Below are positions 50,247 to 60,789 of a stretch of 64,000 bases of DNA, piece by piece; the stretch's first letter is position 1; every line of letters begins with the position of its first letter. A model generated the notes under the pieces. That model saw only the letters and a list, made by a program, of their open reading frames with translations, was not told where the DNA came from and did not search any database. Source of the stretch: Picochlorum sp. 'celeri'. Taxonomy: Eukaryota; Chlorophyta; Trebouxiophyceae. Made by a program: the position numbers and the translations under genes. The stretch covers positions 992,001-1,056,000 of the forward strand of contig JAACMV010000030.1 of assembly GCA_010909725.1 (NCBI GenBank). The letters are read 5' to 3'.

Positions 50247-52971
50247 TTACATGTGTATATTCCATATTTTAACCGAATGATCATCACCTACACTGGAAAT
50301 CTGGTGTTGCCCTGGTCGCCACTGGACACGTCGTACTGCAGCAGCATGCTTCATGTGTGCTGGAGATGCATAAACCAATTCAATACACTCCGACGCGTCT
50401 ATACCCTCTTTGAATCTATAGACATGAACATGCCCGTTCTCTAGTCCTGCCGCTATGAGCATAGATTCTCCATCTTTCTGGCACGACACACTGTGCACGC
50501 TTGACTCACAGGACATCTTTCCAACAGACGTCTCATCCGCGATCCCTTGTGCATTGACTTTCCAAACTTTGATTGTGGAATCTCGAGACGCTGTCACTAT
50601 GTATTTGGAGTCTGGACTCCATGCTAAACCCCATATGATCCTTGCGTGAGCCTTCACCAGACACGCTCTTGAAAACTCAATCCCAGAGCCCCTTGTAAAG
50701 ATGCACATCTTCCGATCCCTCCCCGCAGATGCCAAAAATTCCCCACAAGGAGAAAATTCGAGATGCGTGACGGTCAAAGTATGGCCGTCCAATGTTTCTG
50801 AAAGAGTCCAGGATTCTGTATTCCAGACAATAATACCTGCAGTGGAAGCAGATTGAGCCCTGCTCGCTGAAGCAACACAGTCACCCCTTGGGCTTGCCGC
50901 TACACAATACACATCATTACCATGACCATAAAGCTTGTGAGTTTCAGGCCATAGTGTATTCTGAGATAAATGCTCCTCGAGTGGGGGGCAGGTAACCACA
51001 GATGGTGCTGACGTTGGGGCCAAATCAGCTCCATCGTCATACCCACCACCAGACTGCTCTCTATCACCTTGATCCTCTTCAAACAGCACAGCTTTATTTG
51101 ATAGTCCAAGCGCCGGCAAGGTGGCCCCCAAAGCTCCACCAGCCTCCTCCTGTGAGAGGGCAACATCGTGTCCTTGTGCTGCCATCAATGTGTCCAAAAA
51201 TGCCCTTGGGCTTTCAAACACTCGTAAAACCTTCTCTTCACTCCCACTGACGTACTTATATTTCGATGCATCACCAGGCGCAGATACCATCGCGGCACAA
51301 CTGAAATCATGTCCATGTATTTGCGGACGGGCAATTTCACACCACTCTCCCTGCGCCCCTGGCTCTGGCCGACTCTCTGTAAAAATTCTCGCGGTCTGAT
51401 CTTCACTCACGGTCAAAAGAAACAAACCATCTCGAGACCAGGATGAGTCAACAACCGGTCCCATGTGACCACTCCCAGCAGTCCTTGGAATGAGAGAGCC
51501 ATCCACACGATCCCACACATGGAGAGCACCAGTGTACCCGTGAGCAGCAATAGAACTCCCATCACAACTCCACGTGCACGTATAATATCCCAAGTGATTG
51601 ATTCCAGCATCCCCAACAACTTCCGACGACAGCCAAACCCCTATACAGAATGATTACAAAGAATGTCATGCATCATGCCAAACCTCGACACACATTACGA
51701 TATATACATGACGAGAAGAACAGCATAGCACATTATTATTCTAGCATTGCTTTTGACACCGCATGCCACGACATATATCGACAATGAGGTGCTTCGAACA
51801 ATGCACATTCCACCTTTCAGCATTCAATCACCACACACCTGATTGAACATCCTTCTTCCAAAGGATCATGGTTCTATCCATCGACGATGACAAGAGCGTG
51901 AGATCAGAAATATCACTACACCTCTTCATATTCCACGCCACACGCATCACCCAGTCCTCATGCCCCACGAGCAATGCTTCCAAAATCACAGTGTACGCTG
52001 GCCTACCATTGACTCTGATTTGAGGCTTTGGAGCATACTTTGTAATACCCAATTTGCTCAGCATCGAATCACCTTGACTCTGTTCACTCGATGAATCCTC
52101 AATAGACCACAGTCGAACATATCTATCCTGACTGCCAGTCGCCAGCATAAGCTTTTTGTTTGCCACATGTACAAAATCAACTCCCCGAACCCAATTCTGA
52201 TGACCAGACAGAACGCACGCCAGCGTAAAGGAAGACAACGATCCTTCCTCATCCATATATAGCTTCACCAATCCATCCACACATCCCATCGCCACCAACA
52301 CAATACCATGATCACGAGCACTGGGATGTGGCAGCATGCCAATGGCAGCACAATGAACCAGCTTTGTCCCAAAAGACAGCCGCTGTGTCTCCTTACAAGA
52401 CACCACATCATCCACAATATCCACGCCATACACCACAGCATCTCCATCCCCGCCTCCACTCACCATCACAAAGCCACCATGCCCCATACACTCCACTGCA
52501 AGACACGTCACAGGCCCACCATGCCCCTCCATCTTCAGGCACAACTCCCATCCACACTTCTCATGGACCTTCCAAACACAAATACACCCATCCCCTCCAC
52601 CTGACACCAGAAATCGGCCATCAGTACCACGACGACCGTCAGGCAACCACACCACATTCGTCACCACATCCTCGTGACCCAACAGCGTCCCCTCTACCCT
52701 TCCATTCTGCAGATACCATGGTATATAGTGGTATTATATGCACATATATACGTCTGTAAATAAGATACCAGTCCCATCCCACCGCAACAGGGGGCATGTC
52801 ATGCAGCCATGCAGCAAAATTCAGACTGCAAGAATAGCAAGAAAAAGCTCGCACCTGAATATTGTACAGTACAACTACCCTATGAGATCCAAATGCAACA
52901 ATTCCTTCGTCATTCCATGCGATATTCCCCACGCATCGGTTGCAACCAGCACTTGTATATTCCAACTCCAT
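50247..52971 (-). CDS. ELP2: Elongator complex subunit 2 (ELP2), three exons
   Basis: WD40 scaffold of Elongator, which makes the 5-carboxymethyl modification on wobble uridines of tRNA. Exons complement(52855..52971, 51839..52706, 50247..51640) with introns of 148 and 198 nt give 792 residues, the usual length. The start MELEYTSAGCNRCVGNIAWN leads into IVAFGSHRVVVLYNIQ, then GTLLGHEDVVTNVVWLPDGR across the first splice. Two seven-bladed propellers follow: LACVLSGHQNWVRGVDFVHV, LLVGHEDWVMRVAWN, SSSMDRTMILWKKD, then VWLSSEVVGDAGINHLGYYT across the second splice, HGHDFSCAAM, YVSGSEEKVLRVFESPRAFL, KLYGHGNDVYCVAASPRGDC and SRDSTIKVWKV, all in the family order. Both introns are phase-consistent but longer than average. 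Confidence 0.93.
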
Positions 52972-53895
52972 GGTTTTTTGGTGATTCTCATTCTACAGTG
53001 GAATCAACAACAATGCGGTAGTCCTAGGAATGATTTCCTATCCATAATCTCTGTTTCAAATAATAAAATCAAATCAATCACCATCTTCTGCGCAGAACAC
53101 ATTCTAGGAATGTGTTCCCAGGGGACGAGAGGAGGATCTCCAAAGTGGTTCGGTCGAGGGTGATGCTTGAAGGGTAGGAGTATCCAATGCCATGTTCTCT
53201 CGGTCACTGGACATATTTGATGGGAACATAGCCAATAGAGAGAGATTGCAGTGCTGTCGGACACAGCCGTCCTCTTGTGGAACCGCTGCCCCCTGCAGTA
53301 AACCTCTTCCAAAGCACATATTTGATTCACCAATTGGAAATTTTTTCACGTTCGGACGAGACAGCCTGCAGGTACGCGTGCAGTTGGGAATGGGTGCAGT
53401 GAACACGGAACGGGGCAGTCGTGCGATTGTTAGTTACCTGACAGCCTCGTTCACCCAATTGAATGGTTCAATATATTTTTCAATAGATATGGGTTGCCGA
53501 TTTGGGGGTGAGGGGTGGTATGCTGGGTCGAATGGTGGCTCCGAACATGGGCGTTGGAAGCATCAAGATGTGACGCCGATGCCTTGAGCGTGGCGTTTCT
53601 GGCATTGGGTTGGATGCGAGTATGGGGTGGCCATAGTATCTAATGGATATTTATTAAGTAAAATTGTACCTTGGTTGTGCAGTTACCCCCGTGTGCGGTG
53701 TCGACGTGTGAGTGTTGTGAGGACGTGTTTCAGAGTCGGAGCTTGTCAGGTATCTTCGGTAGAGGAGGTTGATTTGAGTATTTTTGATCAGGATATCCTG
53801 GAATTAATCGATTGACGACACGAGTCGGCAGTGGTACGTATTTCGGTGGAACGAACGACAGCGGCGTGAGGGCTTTTTATTTTTTTCCGAAGGAC
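52972..53895. promoter_or_regulatory. Upstream region shared by ELP2 and receiver-domain gene
   Basis: A 924-bp space, long for this genome. ORFs present (for example 53192-53587, rightward) show no family resemblance. It contains two near-identical dyads TAGGAA-N4-TTCCYA at 53025-53040 and 53105-53120. The receiver gene may have a long 5' leader, possibly with a UTR intron (GCAG near 53683). Confidence 0.4.
53025..53120. promoter_or_regulatory. Paired dyads TAGGAA-N4-TTCCYA
   Basis: TAGGAATGATTTCCTA (53025-53040) is a perfect 6-4-6 dyad; TAGGAATGTGTTCCCA (53105-53120) is a second copy with one mismatch, exactly 80 bp away. Symmetry and repetition suggest a dimeric transcription-factor site between two divergent genes. 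Confidence 0.4.
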
Positions 53896-55227
53896 ATGAC
53901 ATCTCATATGAAGCATCAGGCGACGAATCTGCCAGCGGGTTTCCCGAAAGGATTGCATGTTTTGGTTGTGGACGAAGAGCAGAATCTCCCCGGTATCGAG
54001 GCGCAGCTGCGGCAGCCAGAGTTGCAGTACAATGTGACCTGTGCCTGTAATGCCATGGAGGCTCTGGAGTTGTTGCGATATGCTGGTAATGGGCAAGGAG
54101 GGCGGCATAATTACATGTCATCGTTGGCTAATTGTACCTATGACATCATATTGGCGGATGCCAGGCTGGTCGCCATGGAAGACTCTACGGGAAAGGCATT
54201 TGTTGATGCCTGTGAAGAGCTTCCAGTTGTCTTGATGGCAGAGCATGGAAGTCCAAAGGATGTGATGAGATCCGTGCAGCTTGGTGCTGTGGATTTTTTG
54301 GACAAGCCTCTGTCCATGTTGAAATTGAAAACTATTTGGCAGCATGCTGTGAGGAAGATGATGAGGCAGAATTCCCTCTTGTCTTTCCGTGATGCAGCTA
54401 CAAGACCATGTTACTCAGCTGTTGATGAGCTGGGTATACAACCCAGTTCTATCAGTGGATGCGTTCCAAGCTCCATGACGGCTCCAATTGTGCCCGGTGC
54501 GAGCACTGGGTATGTGTGCACTGGCATTGCAGGATATGCTGGTGCCTATGGAAGCGTCGGTAATCTGAATAGCTTGGCTGAGACAAAGCAAGGAAACCAA
54601 AAGCAGGCGTGGAGATCATCTGTCGATTCCCCCCAGACACCTTCCGGAAGTGACGTGGAATTGGCAGGTGAGAGTACAAGCGCGGCGAGTGCACATAATA
54701 CGCAGCCTGGACAGACATCCACAGACGTCTGCGTCCAAAGTGCAGATGGCCAGACCGACCAAGGAGGGGCTGCCATCAAATCGTCTGGAGGTGCGTCTCG
54801 CACCAAGCGCTATGTGAAGAGACAGTCATCCCCCCAGTTGCCACCCATGGCGTGCAAGCAAGGTAATGCGCCTGCATGTTTACCTTTGGGCGTGTCTGAA
54901 TGGCCTCCCCTCGAACCTGGATGCACCTGGGGAACGCCAGTGGGAGGGTCAGTTTTACCACCACCGCTTACGGTTGGCTACTCTGTAGCACCAAAGCCGT
55001 GCATGCTCGAGGCTGGTGTGACTCCACAAAAATACCTGATGAAATCGAGCGTGTCGAGTCAGTCCCAAGGTCAGAGTGGAAGTCAGGGTCTGGATGGTGA
55101 GATTGTCTCGGGAGAGTTCTTCAAGAGCTCGAACAAGGCGCAATGCCCTGGCCCGATCGGATTGAAACTGAAGAAGAGTGACAGTCTGTTGGACTTGATC
55201 AACTCCACTCTCACCAAGGCGCATTAG
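53896..55227 (+). CDS. Receiver-domain protein resembling plant response regulators
   Basis: A 443-residue protein from the first ATG of the frame at 53896. Residues about 18-150 form a CheY-like receiver: LHVLVVDEEQ (acidic pair D-E), CACNAMEALELLRYA, YDIILADARLV (phospho-acceptor Asp), LPVVLMAEHGSPKDVMRSVQ, GAVDFLDKPLSMLKLKTIWQH (conserved Lys and the IWQH-VRK helix typical of plant type-B and PRR receivers). All three key positions (Asp, Asp, Lys) are kept, so phosphorylation is possible. No Myb (GARP) or CCT output domain follows. The tail is Ser/Gly/Gln-rich and ends in PIGLKLKKSDSLLDLIN, a short hydrophobic-basic motif like ones seen at the ends of several plant regulatory proteins. A signalling regulator with an atypical output is inferred. 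Confidence 0.78.
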   Translation: MTSHMKHQATNLPAGFPKGLHVLVVDEEQNLPGIEAQLRQPELQYNVTCACNAMEALELLRYAGNGQGGRHNYMSSLANCTYDIILADARLVAMEDSTGKAFVDACEELPVVLMAEHGSPKDVMRSVQLGAVDFLDKPLSMLKLKTIWQHAVRKMMRQNSLLSFRDAATRPCYSAVDELGIQPSSISGCVPSSMTAPIVPGASTGYVCTGIAGYAGAYGSVGNLNSLAETKQGNQKQAWRSSVDSPQTPSGSDVELAGESTSAASAHNTQPGQTSTDVCVQSADGQTDQGGAAIKSSGGASRTKRYVKRQSSPQLPPMACKQGNAPACLPLGVSEWPPLEPGCTWGTPVGGSVLPPPLTVGYSVAPKPCMLEAGVTPQKYLMKSSVSSQSQGQSGSQGLDGEIVSGEFFKSSNKAQCPGPIGLKLKKSDSLLDLINSTLTKAH

Positions 55228-55700
55228 CCTCTTGTGCTTTTATGGAGCACAGCCAGTTGAAATGGATCTTACACCTACTTCAGGAGAGTTGCCAGAGGAA
55301 TGCACATTGGTTCTGTATGCATGTCTCTGAGCTCCTTTTTGTTCTTTTCCAACATTGGTTTCCGATGCAGGAGTTTTAGGCCATTTGTTTTTTCCCACAC
55401 AGCATATCAGCAAATACTTTTTTTTCCACAAGAGGCGCTATTGCTGGACCTTTTCCTTTTCCCAATTCAGGGCAATCCTGAAATTGATGTCCCTTTTCTC
55501 TCTGTTGTGAGAGCTACTCATGACATCAATTTTGAAGCCACGCACTCACTGCTGTGGCTGTAATTCATGAAATTTCATACTTTTATTCATGAGCAACACG
55601 AACCATTGCCAAGAAATGCAGTTTTAGTGTTTTTTGTTTTTTTTTAGCGAATGAACATGTAATGAACACACAATTACACATGTGAAATCATATTTCATTT
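55228..55700. other. Convergent 3' flank between receiver gene and GRP94
   Basis: No gene is supported; ORFs are short and unlike proteins. A/T-rich tracts (poly-T near 55420-55430 and 55630-55647) fit 3' UTRs of both genes. Confidence 0.45.
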
Positions 55701-58160
55701 TCAAAGTTCATCATGGCCTGCTTGTTCCTCAGCCTGCTTGATCAAATCCTCAATCTCTTCAGCAGACTTGTCTTCACCTGCACTCTCTTTCTTTTCCTCC
55801 TTCTTTTCTTCCTTGATTTCTGGGTAGTCAATCTCTTCGCCAGGACTGAGGTCAGAGACCTTCATGTCCTCTCCAAGGAGGGACAAGATTCTGGCATTGT
55901 GGGATTTGACATCATCCAAAATGTACCCAGACTCCATCAAACAGGATTCGTAGAGGAGCTTGGCATTGGCAATTAAATTTTCATCTTCTGGGTTTTCCTC
56001 CCATTGTTTTCTGATTTCTTTGATCAAAGGATGCCTTGGATTGACCTCCAGAATTCTCTGGCTCTTCATGATGTTTGCCTTGTCTGAATCTCCAAGAGCC
56101 TGGACGCGTGCAATCCTCTCCATGGTGGCCGACCACCCATACTTGCCCGAAACGACAACACATGGTGCACTGGACAAGCGCCTAGATACTCTAACTGAAG
56201 AAATATCCTTCACATTCTTCTTCCACCAAGAGCCAAGACCCTTGAAGTATGCTGATGCACGCTTGTTCTTCTCCTTCTCCTCCTTTTCGTCATTCTCTGG
56301 GAGCTTCAGATCATCCTTGGAAACGTTGATCAGCGTTTTACCTTCATACTCTGTGACATGACTCGTCACATACTCGTCCAATGGGTCGGTGAAGAAGATC
56401 ACTTCGTATCCCTTTGACACAAGCATTTCGACAAAAGGAGAGCGCTTGAGCTCATCTGTTCCAGACGTTCCAACAAGGTAGTAAATACCGGTCTGGTTTT
56501 CTTTCATTCTAGACACGTATTCATCCAAGGTTGTGACATTGCCATCGGTGGCAGACGTCTCAAAGCGCAAGAGACTCAAAAGGCGCCTTCTATTCGACTG
56601 ATCCTCAATCAATCCCATTTTCACAGCCTTGCCATACGACTTCCAGAACTTGTCATACTTGGAGGTAGCCTCCTCCTTTGCTTTTTCGATGGCACTTTCT
56701 TTCTCACCCTCTTCCGGAGCTGGCTTGCCTGTGAGCTTGGAAAGCCATTCATCCTCAGATTCGTCCTCCTCTGGACCCTTGCGAGCCCTCACATCTGCAT
56801 CACTGAGTTTCTTCATCATCTCAATGGCCTTGCGCACAATCTTCTTACGAATCACTTTCAGTCCTTCGCTCATCTGCAGCATTTCTCTGGAAACATTCAA
56901 AGGCAGAGAGTCAGAGTCCACAATGCCCACCAGGAAGGAGAGCCATTTTGGAAGCAAATCTTCAAACGAATCAGAGATAAACACACGTCTCACGTAGAGC
57001 TTCAAACTTGCTTTCTTGCTTTGGAAATTCTCATAAAAGTCAGCCGCCAGACTTGATGGAAGATAGAGAACAGACTTGAAATCCACATCTCCCTCTGCAC
57101 TGAAATGGGAATGGGCCAGAGGAGAGTCATATGGGTTCTTGCTCAAAACCTTGTAGAACCCGTCATGCTCCTCATCCGTCACATTAGATGGAGGCCTCAG
57201 CCACAAAGCCTTTGCGTCGTTCAACACCTCCCAATCCTGGACAGTTTCAGTCACAGTCTTGGTCTTTGGCTTGTCCTCTTCAACCTCCTCCTCTTCCACA
57301 TCTACACCATCAGATGATGCTGTCTCGTCCTTCTTCTTGTCCTCCATATCAGCATCGATATCATCCACTTCCACCTCTTTTTCGATTGTCTTCTCCGTCC
57401 AGAGAGAGATTGGGAAGTTGATGAATTCAGAGTAGGTCTTCACAAGCTCTTTAATCTTGGACTCCTCCAAGTATTCTGAGGCATCCTCTTTCACGTGAAT
57501 TCGGATCTCTGTACCCCTACCCAATTTTTCTCCCTCAGTGTCAGCACTGATTGCGTACTTTCCAGATGCAGAAGACTCCCACACCCACTGTGTGTCATCA
57601 GAAGCATGTTTGGTCACCACCTCCACATAATCCGCAACCAAGTACACAGAGTAGAAACCGACACCAAACTGACCAATCAGGTTCAAATCACCTCCCTTCT
57701 GCATCTGCTCCAAGAATGCTGCAGTCCCAGACTTGGCGATCGTACCCAGGTTCTGAACCAGGTCCTCCTTTGTCATGCCGATTCCTGTATCCCGAATGGT
57801 CAACAAGCGGTTCTCCTTATCAACCTTCATCTTGATCTCAAAAGGAAGCTGCTGCGTCTCTGCATCACTGCCAATGGCAGAAATGTTGGTCAAAGATACG
57901 AAACGTGCCTTGTCCAGGGCATCAGCTGAATTGGACACCAACTCCCTCAGGAAAATGTCCTTGTTCGAATACAAGCTGTGCACAATGATATCCATCAACC
58001 TGGATACCTCGGCCTGGAACTCCCTCGTCTCCGCCCCTTTCCTAAACTCCCTCACCGGCTCCTCATTCACAGGAGCCTCGTCCTCCCCCCTGATGCATGT
58101 CGTCGTCAGGCAGAACAAGACTGCCACCAACCACAAACTCGTTCTTCTAGAAACACCCAT
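55701..58160 (-). CDS. HSP90B1: Endoplasmin (GRP94), ER-resident HSP90
   Basis: ER-lumen HSP90 chaperone. A single-exon 819-residue protein from the ATG at 58160. A signal peptide (SLWLVAVLFCLTTTCIRG) is followed by the GHKL ATPase domain: IVHSLYSNKDIFLRELVSNS, ADALDKARF, IRDTGIGMTKEDLVQNLGTI, AKSGTAAFLEQM, and IGQFGVGFYSVYLVAD. A charged linker rich in Asp/Glu/Lys comes near residue 280-320, then the middle domain (WLRPPSNVTDEEHDGFYKVL, VRRVFISDSFEDLLPKWLSF, PLNVSREMLQ) and the dimerisation domain. The C-terminus is an acidic tail ending HDEL, the ER retrieval signal, instead of cytosolic MEEVD. All catalytic residues are present. It diverges from BiP, so the two main ER chaperones share one promoter region. 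Confidence 0.96.
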   Translation of the reverse strand: MGVSRRTSLWLVAVLFCLTTTCIRGEDEAPVNEEPVREFRKGAETREFQAEVSRLMDIIVHSLYSNKDIFLRELVSNSADALDKARFVSLTNISAIGSDAETQQLPFEIKMKVDKENRLLTIRDTGIGMTKEDLVQNLGTIAKSGTAAFLEQMQKGGDLNLIGQFGVGFYSVYLVADYVEVVTKHASDDTQWVWESSASGKYAISADTEGEKLGRGTEIRIHVKEDASEYLEESKIKELVKTYSEFINFPISLWTEKTIEKEVEVDDIDADMEDKKKDETASSDGVDVEEEEVEEDKPKTKTVTETVQDWEVLNDAKALWLRPPSNVTDEEHDGFYKVLSKNPYDSPLAHSHFSAEGDVDFKSVLYLPSSLAADFYENFQSKKASLKLYVRRVFISDSFEDLLPKWLSFLVGIVDSDSLPLNVSREMLQMSEGLKVIRKKIVRKAIEMMKKLSDADVRARKGPEEDESEDEWLSKLTGKPAPEEGEKESAIEKAKEEATSKYDKFWKSYGKAVKMGLIEDQSNRRRLLSLLRFETSATDGNVTTLDEYVSRMKENQTGIYYLVGTSGTDELKRSPFVEMLVSKGYEVIFFTDPLDEYVTSHVTEYEGKTLINVSKDDLKLPENDEKEEKEKNKRASAYFKGLGSWWKKNVKDISSVRVSRRLSSAPCVVVSGKYGWSATMERIARVQALGDSDKANIMKSQRILEVNPRHPLIKEIRKQWEENPEDENLIANAKLLYESCLMESGYILDDVKSHNARILSLLGEDMKVSDLSPGEEIDYPEIKEEKKEEKKESAGEDKSAEEIEDLIKQAEEQAGHDEL

Positions 58161-58651
58161 TCCTACCACTCGCCCCTATACAATTCTTCTTACTTGTGTA
58201 TCAACAGCAAAATGTGTAGCACACAAAGCCAATGTCTCGAGAATGTACGGACAGATCACCCAAATCGAATCAGTCCACGGACAAACGAACGAATCCTTCT
58301 CGTCGCACTCACAATCTCACAATGGACGAATGATGAGAAATCTTCTTCTATTAAGAATACTGAAATCAAATGCCTCTGCAGAATTCTTCAGTCTCCACAT
58401 CTGCCTGGCCATCATGCAGACTTTCTTTTCTCGATGACTCGGTCATTTTCTGACTTTCTTGAATGACTCACGCGCGCGTCCTTTGTCCATGTGTACCATC
58501 CAATAGAGCCTTGGATGGGCAAATGAGGTATTGACGATGGCGACGACTTTCTCATCCCACGTGGTGGTTGGTGCCAGTCTGAACAAATAGACGCGTCACA
58601 CTCAGCCACACCTACATTCAATACAAGTAAATTGTGTTTAGAAAAGGAAAA
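58161..58651. promoter_or_regulatory. Shared GRP94/BiP divergent promoter with ER-stress-like motifs
   Basis: A 491-bp space without credible ORFs. CAAAT-N9-CCACG at 58261-58279 differs from the ER stress response element CCAAT-N9-CCACG at one base. CCACGTGG at 58557-58564 is a perfect G-box palindrome containing CCACG on both strands. TGACTCA (58464-58470) is a bZIP (GCN4/AP-1-type) site, and palindromes ACGCGCGCGT (about 58470-58479) and GACGCGTC (about 58590-58597) are also present. These are compatible with bZIP control in the unfolded-protein response; sequence similarity only. Confidence 0.5.
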
Positions 58652-60763
58652 ATGCGTGGATTCACGGCATTGTTTTTGCTAGGTACGTGAATAATGCCAG
58701 CCAATCTGATGTTGATCAGGTTGGTCAATGCACCTTGAGACAGTCTGTCATTGAGTCTCATTCCCATACCAACGACTATTATATGCATTGTAGTGACTGT
58801 TCTTTTGGGCTTTGGCTCTCAACAGGGACAGTATGCAATTGGTGTTCATGGAGCTGCCGATCAGGATGGGAAAGACGGCGATAAATTGGGTACTGTGATT
58901 GGAATCGATCTTGGAACGACCTATTCTTGTGTTGGAGTGTATAAGAATGGTAAAGTCGAGATCATTGCCAACGATCAGGGAAATAGAATCACTCCCTCGT
59001 ACGTGGCGTTTACTGACTCTGAGCGTTTGATTGGAGACGCTGCAAAGAATCAGGCCACGTCCAACCCAACTAGAACTGTGTATGATGTGAAGAGATTGAT
59101 TGGAAGGAACTTCAAGGATGCAGAGGTGCAGAAGGACAAGGATTTGGTGTCTTACAAGATTGTGGACAACAAGTCAAAGCCGTATGTTAGGGTGGACGTG
59201 AACAAGGAGGACAAGACATTCTCGCCCGAGGAGATTTCTGCCATGGTGTTGACAAAGATGAAGGAGACTGCCGAAGCGTATCTGGGTAAGGAAGTCAAGC
59301 ATGCTGTGGTGACTGTGCCAGCATACTTTAATGATGCACAGAGACAGGCCACCAAGGATGCAGGTACTATTGCTGGTTTGAACGTGGTGCGTATTATCAA
59401 CGAGCCTACTGCGGCTGCAATTGCCTATGGTTTGGACAAGAAGGGTAAGGAGCAGAATATCTTGGTGTTCGATCTCGGAGGTGGTACATTCGATGTGTCC
59501 ATTTTGACCATTGACTCTGGAGTCTTTGAGGTGGTGTCCACTGCCGGAGATACCCACTTGGGAGGAGAGGACTTTGACCAGCGTATCATGGAGTACTTCA
59601 TCAAGCTGATCAAGAGGAAGTACAGTAAGGATATCAGCAAGGACGCAAAGGGCTTGCAGAAGTTGAGACGCGAGGCTGAACGTGCCAAGAGGGCTCTGTC
59701 TTCTCAGCACCAGGTCCGTGTGGAGATTGAGTCACTCATTGATGGAGAAGACTTCAGTGAGCCATTGACAAGAGCAAGATTCGAGGAGTTGAATGCTGAT
59801 TTGTTCAAGAAAACCCTTGGACCAGTGAAGAGAGCTCTTGAGGATGCCGGCATGAAGAAGGATGATATCCATGAAATTGTCTTGGTCGGAGGATCCACTC
59901 GTATTCCAAAGGTGCAGCAGCTCATCAAAGATTACTTCAACGGAAAGGAACCAAACAAAGGTGTCAATCCAGATGAGGCTGTCGCATACGGAGCAGCTGT
60001 CCAGGGAGGAATCCTTGGAGGAGATGGAGGTGATGATGTGAAGGACATTCTCTTGCTTGATGTGTGCCCATTGTCCATGGGAATTGAGACTGTCGGAGGG
60101 GTGATGACCAAATTGATTCCACGTAACACGGTCATTCCAACCAAGAAGTCTCAGGTCTTCTCCACGTACCAGGACAATCAGCAGACTGTCGGAATTCAGG
60201 TGTATGAGGGAGAGCGTGCCATGACCAAGGACAATCACAGATTGGGACACTTTGACCTGAACGGCATTCCACCAGCTCCTCGTGGACAGCCACAGATCGA
60301 GGTCACTTTTGAAATCGATGCCAATGGAATCTTGAACGTCCAGGCCGTCGAGAAGGGAAGTGGCAAGAGTGAGAAGATCACCATCACCAATGACAAGGGT
60401 AGACTGAGCCAGGAAGAAATCGATCGAATGGTCGAGGAAGCTGAAGAATTTGCCGAGCAGGATAAGAATGTCAAGGCCAAGGTGGATGCTCGTAACAACC
60501 TTGAGACATTCTGCTATTCCACGAAGAACCAGCTGAATGACAAATTGGGTGAGAAACTTAGCGATTCGGACAAGAAGACCGTGGAGGCTGCACTGGAAGA
60601 AGGCCTGGAATGGCTTGATGCCAATGCTGATGCAGAGAAGGAAGAGTACGAGGAGAAGCTCAAGGAAATTCAGGACACATGCCAGCCAATCCTGGCCAAG
60701 GCCATGGCCGAGTCTGGTGCCGGTGGTGATGACGAGGACCTTGGCGGACATGACGAGTTGTAA
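58652..60763 (+). CDS. BIP: BiP, ER-resident HSP70, two exons
   Basis: ER-lumen HSP70 chaperone. Exons 58652..58682 and 58794..60763 (111-nt phase-1 intron) give 666 residues. Exon 1 plus the start of exon 2 encode the signal peptide [20 protein letters not shown]. The ATPase domain shows [76 protein letters not shown] and [18 protein letters not shown]. The [20 protein letters not shown] linker and substrate-binding domain ([20 protein letters not shown]) are intact, and the protein ends HDEL. Frame and splice sites fix the short first exon, because the uninterrupted frame has no suitable ATG. Divergent from GRP94. The next gene starts only 26 bp after its stop. Confidence 0.96.
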
Positions 60764-60789
60764 ATTCAAAGAAATTTTAATAATTGTGC

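Noticed and set aside
51641..51838. snoRNA in the 198-nt ELP2 intron
   Set aside because: ATGATGC and CTGA occur in the wrong order and without terminal pairing.
53192..53587. Rightward 131-codon ORF upstream of the receiver gene
   Set aside because: Composition and motifs are not protein-like, and it contains donor/acceptor-like sequences consistent with a leader or promoter.
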